Of a stretch of DNA of 5,380 bases, positions 1-5,380 are shown in pieces; the stretch's first letter is position 1; each line of letters opens with the position of its first letter. Source of the stretch: Halobacteriales archaeon SW_5_68_122 (lineage in GTDB: Archaea; Halobacteriota; Halobacteria; Halobacteriales; Haloarculaceae). Below the pieces are notes generated by a model. It did no database searches and was not told the DNA's origin. It worked only from the letters and a program-made list of their open reading frames with translations. The position numbers were made by a program, and so were the translations under genes. The stretch lies in contig PXSL01000043.1 in the NCBI GenBank assembly GCA_003022815.1, positions 967 through 6,346 of the forward strand, read 5' to 3'.

Positions 1-483
1 ATCGAGGACACCCCGGCCGAGGGAGTGCTCGACACCCAGTTATTCCGTGTCCGTGCCGACTGCGATCGCCCCGAAGAGGACGACGACGGTTTCCTCGCCC
101 GGCGACTCCTTCGGGTCCACGGTGCGTACCACAACGTCCTGGTGCTGTCGGAAGCACTGGAGCGAATAGAAGACGGCCAGTTCCGGATGCCGGCGGATGC
201 CGCGGCGCTCGACGACCGCCGGACCCGGGCGACAAACGCCATCGAATCAGCCGAATCGGCTACCAGGCATCCTCGGTTGACGAGCCGACGCCTCGACAAT
301 GCCACGAGTCACGTGAACCGGGGCGACGAGACAGGGACTAGAGGGGCGTCGTCCGACACCGTCGAAAGGACGGCACGGGAGTACGATGTCGCGTTCGTCA
401 CGGCAGCGACCGCGACGGACGCGACCGAGTGGCTCGTGGACGGGCTCCGGTCGGCCGCGGCCGAGCGGCGCGAACGCTTTTGA
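1..483 (+). CDS. Unrecognised haloarchaeal protein, 5' end outside window
   Basis: The reading frame is open from base 1 to the TGA at 481-483 (160 codons). A GTG at 25 could start it, but the eight codons before that GTG read like normal coding sequence, so the true start probably lies upstream of the window. I do not recognise the family. The protein is hydrophilic with no membrane segment or signal peptide visible. The first third (FLARRLLRVHG, NVLVLSEALE) and the last forty residues (REYDVAFVTA, TEWLVDGLRSA) look like folded, helix-rich sequence. The middle (about bases 230-370) is rich in Arg, Ser and Thr and looks like a linker. That middle also uses codons rare elsewhere in the window (AGA, AGG, TCA, CCT, CAT, AGT), suggesting weaker selection there. 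The gene ends 26 bases before the rpa1 ATG, and the putative rpa1 promoter overlaps its stop codon, so the two are probably separate transcription units. Confidence 0.6.
   Translation: MEDTPAEGVLDTQLFRVRADCDRPEEDDDGFLARRLLRVHGAYHNVLVLSEALERIEDGQFRMPADAAALDDRRTRATNAIESAESATRHPRLTSRRLDNATSHVNRGDETGTRGASSDTVERTAREYDVAFVTAATATDATEWLVDGLRSAAAERRERF
476..483 (+). promoter_or_regulatory. Putative TATA box of the rpa1 operon
   Basis: The AT-rich run GCTTTTGA is centred about 30 bases upstream of the ATG at 510, the spacing expected for a haloarchaeal leaderless transcript starting a few bases before or at the ATG. No Shine-Dalgarno sequence precedes the ATG, which agrees with leaderless initiation. 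The match to a TTTAWA-type box is only moderate. The element overlaps the stop codon of the upstream gene. Confidence 0.4.
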
Positions 484-509
484 CGCCGGCCGACGAATCT
501 TAACTCGAA

Positions 510-1708
510 ATGAGTCTGGACGATGCCGCCGAGGAGCTCGCCTCCGACCTCGGCGCCGACAAAGCGGAGGTCAGAGAGAAGCTGGAGACCCTGCAGTCGT
601 AGAACCCCCGGAGACGGACGTCACCGACATTGACCCCGACGCGGGCAACGTCACCGTCACCACCCGGGTACTGACGGTCGGCAAGCGCTCCATCCGCTAC
701 GAGGGCGACGAGCAGGTCATCTTCGAGGGCGAGTTGGCCGACGAGACGGGGACGATATCGTACACCGCCTGGACTGACTTCTCGCTGTCGCCGGGCGACA
801 CCATCACCGCGGGTAACGCCGGCGTCCGCGAGTGGGAGGGCGACCCCGAACTCAACCTCGGGGAGTCGACAACGGTGACGCTCGAGGAGGAGTCGCTTTC
901 GGTCCCCCACGAGGTGGGCGGCGAGCGGGACCTCATCGACCTCAGGCCCGGCGACCGGGGCCGGACCGTCGAGGTGCGGGTGCTGGAGGTCGAGCCGAAA
1001 ACAATCGACGGCCGGGACGGCGAGACCGAAATCCTCAGCGGCGTCGTCGGCGACGAGACGGCGCGGCTGCCGTTCACAGACTGGGACCCCCACGAGGGGG
1101 TCGAGGAAGGCGAGTCGGTCCGCCTCGGGGACGTGTACGTCCGGGAGTTCCGGGGCGTCCCGTCGGTCAACGTGACCGAGTTCTCGACGGTCGAGTCGGT
1201 CGCCGACGTCGACGTCAGCGACGCGGCGACCCGGATGACCGTCCGGGAGGCGGTCGACTCGGGCGGCGTCTTCGACGTCGGGCTGGTCGGCAACGTCATC
1301 GAGGTCCGTGACGGCTCCGGCCTCATCCAGCGGTGTCCCGACTGCGGTCGGGTGGTCCAGAACAACCAGTGCCGGAGCCACGGCGAGGTCGACCCCGAGG
1401 ACGACCTCCGGGTGAAGGCCATTCTCGACGACGGCACCGGCACGGTCACGGCCATTCTGGGGCGGGACCTGACCGAAGCGGTGTACGGCGGCACCCTCGA
1501 GGACGCCCTCGAGGACGCGCGGGACGCGATGGACCGCGACGTCGTCGCCGACGGCATCGCCGAGGATCTCGTCGGCCGGGAGTTCCGCGTTCGCGGCGCG
1601 CTGTCGGTCGACGAGTACGGCGCCAACCTCAACGCCGAGGAGTTCGAGGCCAGCGGCGGTGACCCGGCGGACCGCGCCCGCGAGTTGCTCGCGGAGGTGT
1701 CCGGATGA
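510..1708 (+). CDS. rpa1: Replication protein A, RPA1 type (three OB folds + zinc finger), frame broken near the N-terminus
   Basis: This is the archaeal single-stranded-DNA-binding protein RPA, which coats ssDNA during replication, recombination and repair. The ATG at 510 opens a 30-codon segment (MSLDDAAEEL, ASDLGADKAEV) typical of the RPA1 N-terminal helical domain, ending at TAG 600-602. The rest is in another frame, from about 602 (EPPETDV) to TGA 1706-1708. OB fold 1 spans about 647-895 (contains YTAWTDF), OB fold 2 about 926-1190 (FTDWDPH), and OB fold 3 about 1265-1650. OB fold 3 carries a C-x2-C-x8-C-x2-H zinc site, with Cys codons at 1334, 1343 and 1370 and His at 1379. The three-OB architecture and the following genes point to the RPA1 rather than the RPA3 type. 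The body has no usable start codon of its own near 602; an ATG at 386 is in its frame but gives an Arg-rich out-of-frame leader. The identity is secure; whether intact protein is made is not. Confidence 0.85.
588..605 (+). other. rpa1: Frameshift / probable internal deletion in rpa1
   Basis: Here the N-terminal frame (from 510) reads T-L-Q-S and hits TAG at 600-602, while the OB-fold frame reads V-V-E-P-P-E. Joining them needs 1, 4, 7... extra bases (1 modulo 3). From memory of haloarchaeal RPA1 proteins, a segment resembling VEYSVP-DEAKQS-RRKYG plus a Gly-rich linker should sit here and is absent. That suggests loss of several tens of bases rather than a single-base slip. The site coincides with a CTGCAG hexamer at 591-596. 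It could be a real mutation or an assembly error. Confidence 0.7.
1693..1699 (+). promoter_or_regulatory. Shine-Dalgarno site of rpap1
   Basis: GGAGGTG is an excellent match to the complement of the archaeal 16S rRNA 3' end and lies 5 bases before the ATG at 1705. It is inside the end of rpa1, so it fixes the start of the downstream gene and supports coupled translation from one operon mRNA. Confidence 0.8.
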
Positions 1709-3249
1709 GCGGCTCCGCGCCGGGCCGCCGCGAGGTGGCCTACCGACTGTTCGCCGCCGAGTTCGAGGACGCGGAGCTCTCCTACAGCGAGAGCGACGAG
1801 GAACGCGCGCCCAACTACGTCGTCACGCCGACAGGTGCCCGCGTCAACCGCCTCTTTGCGGTCGGCGTCCTCACGGAGGTTGAGAGCGTCAACCCGGAGA
1901 TGGTCCGGGGCCGGGTCGTCGACCCGACGGGCGCGTTCGTCACCTACGCCGGCCAGTACCAGCCCGACGCGCTGGCGTTTCTCGAGCGGGCCGACCCGCC
2001 GACGTTCGTCGCGCTGTCGGGCAAGGCCCGCACCTTCGAGCCGGACGACGACGACGTCGTCTACTCATCGGTCCGGCCGGAGTCGGTCAACGAGGTCGAT
2101 GCCGGAACCCGTGACCGCTGGGCCGTTGCCGCCGCAGAGCGGACGCTGGAGCGGATCGGCGTCGCCGCCTCGGCCATCGAGGCGGACCTCGCCGGCGACC
2201 AGTTGCGGGCCGCGCTGGTCGAGGCGGACGCCGACGAGCGGCTGGCCGACGGCGTCGCCCTGGCGCTGGAGTACTACGACACGACGCCGGCCTACCTGGG
2301 GGCGCTCCGGGAGACGGCACTGGACGCCGCCCGCGTCGTCGCCGGCGAGCGCGACGAGGTGGCCGGCCTGTCGGTCGCGCCCGACGAGTCCGGCGGCGCG
2401 GGGTCGACGACCGCGGCCGAACTCGCGACGCTGGACCTCTCGGGGGAGACGGCCGCGGCGGCCGCCGACGTCGGGACGGACGCCGGCGCGTCCGGGGAGA
2501 GCGGCGAGAGCGAGTCCGCGGAGACGGTCGCCGAGGCGGGCGACTCGGGAACGGCCGGAACGGAGTCGACGGAGCCGACGGCCGAGGAGGACGCGACCGT
2601 CGACGCGACGCCCGAGGAGGGCACAGAGGCGGCGTCGGAGATCGAGGAACCGTCGACCGCCACCGAGGAGCCTGGCACCGAGGAGACGACCGCAGAGGCC
2701 GAAGAGCCGTCCGTCGGCGAGGACGAGGAGGCGGCCGAGGCCGAGGGCGCCCCGGAGCCGGCCGACGAGGCCGACGCCGCCGAGGAGGAACTGGACGAGT
2801 TCGAACCCGGCGAGTTCGACCTCGACGAGGAGACCCGACAGGAGGTCGAGGAGGAGTACGGCACGGAGTTCTCGACGGCCGACGAGGTCGAGGAGGCCGA
2901 CATCGAGACGCCCGACCCCGACTCGGAGACCGTCGAGTCGGACCCAACCGAGGAGTCGGCCGTCGAGACCGAGACGGGCGCCGACGAGGAGACCGAAGCG
3001 GAGGACACGGAACCCGCGGACGAAGCCGCCGGGGGGGAGGAGGAAGAGGAGGAGGTCGACCTCGAGGATGCGGTGATGACGGCCATGGAGACGGTCGGCG
3101 ACGACGAGGGCGCCGACCGCGAGGAACTGATAGCGGCCGTCGTCGACGAGCACGGCGTCGACCCCGAGGCCGTCGAGGACGCCATCCAGGACGCCCTGAT
3201 GAGCGGCCGGTGTTACGAGCCGTCCGACGGGACACTGAAGGCGATCTGA
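1705..3249 (+). CDS. rpap1: RPA-associated protein (COG3390-like), OB domain + acidic linker + winged-helix-like C-terminus
   Basis: This is the partner protein encoded directly after haloarchaeal RPA. In Haloferax volcanii such proteins bind specifically to the RPA of their own operon and act in DNA repair. The protein has 514 residues. Residues about 8-155 form an OB-like domain (VAYRLFAAEF near the start; NYVVTPTGARVNRLF; GRVVDPTGAF; TFVALSGKA). Residues about 155-225 are helical. Residues about 230-450 are a very acidic Glu/Asp/Ala/Thr-rich linker. One ordered-looking island, residues about 363-395, contains FDLDEETRQEVEEEYGTEFS. Residues 453-514 form a compact C-terminal domain resembling the winged helix of eukaryotic RPA32 (DREELIAAVV, VEDAIQDAL). 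The ATG overlaps the rpa1 stop (ATGA) and has a strong Shine-Dalgarno site. The stop directly abuts the next gene. Family and start are clear; fold assignments are inferred from sequence pattern. Confidence 0.9.
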   Translation: MSGSAPGRREVAYRLFAAEFEDAELSYSESDEERAPNYVVTPTGARVNRLFAVGVLTEVESVNPEMVRGRVVDPTGAFVTYAGQYQPDALAFLERADPPTFVALSGKARTFEPDDDDVVYSSVRPESVNEVDAGTRDRWAVAAAERTLERIGVAASAIEADLAGDQLRAALVEADADERLADGVALALEYYDTTPAYLGALRETALDAARVVAGERDEVAGLSVAPDESGGAGSTTAAELATLDLSGETAAAAADVGTDAGASGESGESESAETVAEAGDSGTAGTESTEPTAEEDATVDATPEEGTEAASEIEEPSTATEEPGTEETTAEAEEPSVGEDEEAAEAEGAPEPADEADAAEEELDEFEPGEFDLDEETRQEVEEEYGTEFSTADEVEEADIETPDPDSETVESDPTEESAVETETGADEETEAEDTEPADEAAGGEEEEEEVDLEDAVMTAMETVGDDEGADREELIAAVVDEHGVDPEAVEDAIQDALMSGRCYEPSDGTLKAI

Positions 3250-3984
3250 ATGCTCGAGCCGGTGCCGGGCGAGCCCGCCGCGGTCGCTGACTGCGGCGCC
3301 GAGCGGGCGCTCGTCGTCGCCGACTACCACGCCGGTCTCGAGGTCGGCCTCCGATCGGAGGGTGTCGAACTCCGGAGCCGTGCCGAGGAGCGCCGCGAGG
3401 GCCTGCTCGAACTCCTGGCGAGGACGGGCACCGACCGCGTCGTTTTCCTCGGTGACCTCGGCAACGCTATCGGCGAACCGGCCGGCGCCGAGCGGGCGGA
3501 ACTACGGGAGTTGCTGTCGGCGGTGACCGACCGGGCCCCGGTCACGATTGCGAAGGGCAACCACGACGGCGAGGTCGAGTCGGTGACCGACCCCTTCGAG
3601 GCCGTCACCGTCGTCGACGGGCCGGGCACCCGCATCGGAAAGGTGGGCTTCTGTCACGGCCACACCTGGCCCGCCGAGGACGTCCTCGCGGCGCCGACGC
3701 TCTGTACGGCCCACGAACACCCCCGCGTGGCGCTGACCGACGAGGTGGGCGGCCGCCGGACCGAGCGCGCGTGGCTCCGGGGCCGCCTCGACGCCAATGG
3801 CTTCCCGGAGTACGACGATGTCGGCGACCGGATGGTCGTCTGTCCGGCGTACAACGACCTCTCGGGCGGGACGCTGGTCAACGAGGCGGACGAGTTCCTC
3901 TCGCCGTTCCTCCCAAGAGGGCTGGCCGACGGCGAGACGTACCTGCTGGACGGTACCCGGCTGGGCCCGTACCGGACGGTCTGA
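3250..3984 (+). CDS. rpe: RPA-operon calcineurin-like phosphoesterase (COG1407-like)
   Basis: This is a metallophosphoesterase of the calcineurin superfamily, 244 residues, a normal length for the family. The dimetal-site motifs are visible in order: D25-Y-H27 (ADYHAG), G68-D69-L-G-N72, G103-N104-H105-D106, H136-G-H138 (CHGH) and H155-E-H157 (AHEHP). The enzyme should therefore bind two divalent metals and cleave phosphodiester or phosphomonoester bonds. Its substrate is not known, and nuclease activity cannot be claimed from sequence. There is no signal peptide, so it is cytoplasmic. The ATG follows the rpap1 TGA without a gap and only a weak GAAGG (3237-3241) precedes it, so translation is probably coupled to rpap1. 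It corresponds to the third gene of the H. volcanii rpa1 operon. No T-rich terminator is visible after the stop. Confidence 0.88.
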   Translation: MLEPVPGEPAAVADCGAERALVVADYHAGLEVGLRSEGVELRSRAEERREGLLELLARTGTDRVVFLGDLGNAIGEPAGAERAELRELLSAVTDRAPVTIAKGNHDGEVESVTDPFEAVTVVDGPGTRIGKVGFCHGHTWPAEDVLAAPTLCTAHEHPRVALTDEVGGRRTERAWLRGRLDANGFPEYDDVGDRMVVCPAYNDLSGGTLVNEADEFLSPFLPRGLADGETYLLDGTRLGPYRTV

Positions 3985-4013
3985 CGGAGCGACGAGCGTT
4001 CCCCCGGGCCGCC

Positions 4014-4045
4014 AGGAGCGGGCCGTTTAATCCGCTCGCGCTCCT
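4014..4045 (+). repeat. Inverted repeats flanking the helicase TATA box
   Basis: Two overlapping, mutually exclusive inverted repeats surround the TATA box. AGGAGCG (4014-4020) pairs with CGCTCCT (4039-4045). GAGCGG (4016-4021) pairs with CCGCTC (4032-4037), leaving a 10-base loop containing TTTAAT. This could be an operator for a dimeric regulator, an RNA hairpin at the 3' end of the rpe transcript, or chance in GC-rich DNA. Confidence 0.45.
4026..4031 (+). promoter_or_regulatory. TATA box of the Lhr-type helicase gene
   Basis: TTTAAT is a good haloarchaeal TATA box and is the most AT-rich stretch in the 72-base intergenic region. Its centre is about 28 bases upstream of the ATG at 4057, which predicts a transcript starting at or just before that ATG, i.e. 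leaderless. It shows that the helicase probably has its own promoter, separate from the rpa1 operon. Confidence 0.65.
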
Positions 4046-4056
4046 ATACCCATTCG

Positions 4057-5380
4057 ATGAACGACAGCTCGGTCATCGGCATGGATGCGTTCTCCCGGCT
4101 CCACCCCGAGGTGCGCGAGGCGCTGTCGCAGCGCGGCTTCTCGACGCCGACGGAGCCACAGCGGGAGGCCATCCCGGCGCTGGCCGACGGCGACGACGCC
4201 CTCGTCGTCGCGCCAACCGGCTCCGGCAAGACCGAGACGGCGATGCTGCCGGTGCTTTCGGCCATCCAGGGCCGCGGGGGCCGGTTCGGCGTGCAGGCGC
4301 TGTACGTGACGCCGCTGCGGGCGCTGAACCGCGACATGCGCGAACGCCTGGAATGGTGGGGTGAGACGCTGGACATCGACGTCGACGTCCGCCACGGCGA
4401 CACTACGGACTACCAGCGCCAGCAACAGGCCGAGAACCCGCCGGACGTGCTGGTGACCACCCCCGAGACGATGCAGGCGATGTTCACCGGCGAGAAACTC
4501 CGCCGGGCGCTCGCCGACGTCGAGCACGTCGTCGTCGACGAGGTCCACGAACTCGCCGAGTCCAAGCGCGGCGCCCAGCTCACGGTCGGCCTCGAGCACC
4601 TCCGGGAGCACGCCGGCCCCGTCCAGCGTGTCGGTCTCTCGGCGACGGTGGGCGACCCGGCGGAGGTGGGCCGCTTCCTGACCGGCGACCGGGGCTGTCA
4701 CGTCGTCGAGATAGCCGCCGGCTCCGACATCGACGTCGAGGTCCGGGAGCCAGAGGTTCAGCCCGGCGACCACGAGACCGCGAGCGAGCTGATGACGGAG
4801 GCGACGGTCGCCAGCCACGTCCGGGCCATCGACGAACTCGTCGCCGACAACGAGTCGACGCTCGTGTTCGTCAACACCCGACAGACCGCCGAGGGCCTGG
4901 GCTCGCGGCTGAAGGCCTATGGCACCGACGTTGGCATCCATCACGGCTCGCTGTCGAAGTCCGCACGTATCGAGGTTGAGGACCGCTTCAAGAGCGGCGA
5001 CCTCGACGCGCTACTGTGTACGTCCTCGATGGAGCTGGGCATCGACGTCGGCCGCATCGACCACGTCGTCCAGTACGCCAGCCCCCGGGAGGTCCGGCGG
5101 TTGCTCCAGCGGATTGGCCGAGCGGGCCACCGCCGCGCCGAGACCTCGAGCGGGACGGTGCTGACCACCCACCCGGACGACACCCTCGAGGCGCTGTCCA
5201 TCGTCGACCGCGCCGAGCGCGGCGAGGTCGAGCCGGCCGGCATCCACCACGGCAGCCTCGACACCGTCGCCAACCAGGTAATCGGCCTGCTGATGGGCTT
5301 CGGCGAGCTGTCGGCCGCCCGCGCCTACGAGATCGTCACGCGGGCCTACCCGTTCCGCGACCTCGAGGAAACCGAGTTCA
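4057..5380 (+). CDS. lhr: Lhr-type SF2 ATP-dependent helicase, 3' end outside window
   Basis: This is an ATP-driven superfamily 2 nucleic-acid helicase of the Lhr (large helicase-related, COG1201) family, which is associated with DNA repair. 441 residues are visible of a protein usually around 900, so roughly half is missing past the window end. All core motifs are intact: Q-like TPTEPQREA, Walker A APTGSGKTE (K58), Ia TPLRALNRDM, Ib TTPETMQ, Walker B DEVH (161-164), motif III SAT (195-197), IV LVFVNTRQTAE, V TSSMELGIDVGRIDHVVQYA (322-341), and VI QRIGRAGHR (351-359). The region after about residue 385 (LDTVANQVIGL, YEIVTRAYPFRDL) matches the start of the Lhr winged-helix domain. The ATG at 4057 fits the TATA box spacing and lacks a Shine-Dalgarno site; an in-frame ATG at 4081 is a less likely start. 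The family is clear; the exact subgroup (Lhr-Core or other) cannot be decided without the C-terminus. Confidence 0.9.
   Translation, partial: MNDSSVIGMDAFSRLHPEVREALSQRGFSTPTEPQREAIPALADGDDALVVAPTGSGKTETAMLPVLSAIQGRGGRFGVQALYVTPLRALNRDMRERLEWWGETLDIDVDVRHGDTTDYQRQQQAENPPDVLVTTPETMQAMFTGEKLRRALADVEHVVVDEVHELAESKRGAQLTVGLEHLREHAGPVQRVGLSATVGDPAEVGRFLTGDRGCHVVEIAAGSDIDVEVREPEVQPGDHETASELMTEATVASHVRAIDELVADNESTLVFVNTRQTAEGLGSRLKAYGTDVGIHHGSLSKSARIEVEDRFKSGDLDALLCTSSMELGIDVGRIDHVVQYASPREVRRLLQRIGRAGHRRAETSSGTVLTTHPDDTLEALSIVDRAERGEVEPAGIHHGSLDTVANQVIGLLMGFGELSAARAYEIVTRAYPFRDLEETEF

Noticed and set aside
591..605. Programmed -1 frameshifting to express full-length RPA
   Set aside because: No slippery heptamer or clear downstream structure is seen, and family residues appear to be missing at the junction, which frameshifting would not restore.
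500..1632. Long reverse-strand open frames opposite rpa1
   Set aside because: They are Arg/Pro/Ser- or Asp/Val-rich mirror readings expected opposite GC-rich haloarchaeal codons; the + strand has clear RPA domains.
2065..3330. Long reverse-strand and alternate-frame open frames across rpap1
   Set aside because: They are low-complexity Arg/Pro, Ser or Leu/Gly sequences produced by the GAG/GAC-rich acidic linker, with no domain signature.
3523..3545. Perfect inverted repeat GTGACCG ... CGGTCAC inside the phosphoesterase gene
   Set aside because: It lies in coding sequence for an ordinary loop, has high-GC composition and no link to a promoter or terminator; likely chance.
3521..3592. Direct repeat CGGTGACCGACC at 3521-3532 and 3581-3592
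   Set aside because: Both copies encode Val-Thr-Asp within coding sequence using preferred codons; no sign of a mobile element or duplication beyond 12 bases.
3985..4013. Terminator for the rpa1 operon
   Set aside because: No T-rich stretch follows the stop, which is the usual archaeal termination signal; only C/G runs are present.
4027..4944. Reverse-strand open frame of about 305 codons opposite the helicase
   Set aside because: The + strand carries every SF2 helicase motif in order; the reverse reading has no recognisable motif.

Overview
The window comes from a halophilic archaeon (Haloarchaea). The DNA is very GC-rich, the predicted proteins are strongly acidic, genes are packed with start/stop overlaps, and two genes have a TATA-like box about 28-30 bases before an ATG with no Shine-Dalgarno sequence, as in leaderless haloarchaeal transcripts. 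The gene order also matches the known haloarchaeal rpa1-rpap1-rpe operon (described in Haloferax volcanii), followed by an Lhr-type helicase. The genus cannot be told from this sequence.

Layout, all on the + strand. Positions 1-483: the 3' part of an unrecognised haloarchaeal gene, open at the window edge. 510-1708: replication protein A (RPA1 type; three OB folds, the last with a zinc finger). Its N-terminal helical segment (from 510) and its OB-fold body (from about 602) lie in different reading frames, with a stop codon at 600-602, so the gene is broken or mis-sequenced at about 590-602. 1705-3249: the RPA-associated protein, with an N-terminal OB-like domain, a long acidic linker and a C-terminal winged-helix-like domain; it overlaps rpa1 by ATGA and has a strong Shine-Dalgarno site. 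3250-3984: an RPA-operon calcineurin-like phosphoesterase, starting on the base after the previous stop. 3985-4056: a 72-base intergenic region holding a TATA box flanked by inverted repeats. 4057 to the window end: a 3'-truncated Lhr-family SF2 helicase with all core motifs intact.

Together the genes form a single-stranded-DNA handling unit: RPA coats ssDNA in replication and repair, the associated protein is its partner, the phosphoesterase has an unknown substrate, and the neighbouring helicase probably acts in DNA repair. There is no gap over 300 bases without a gene. I saw no RNA gene, mobile element or CRISPR array, and no evidence of a wholly new system. The most notable observation is the lesion in rpa1.
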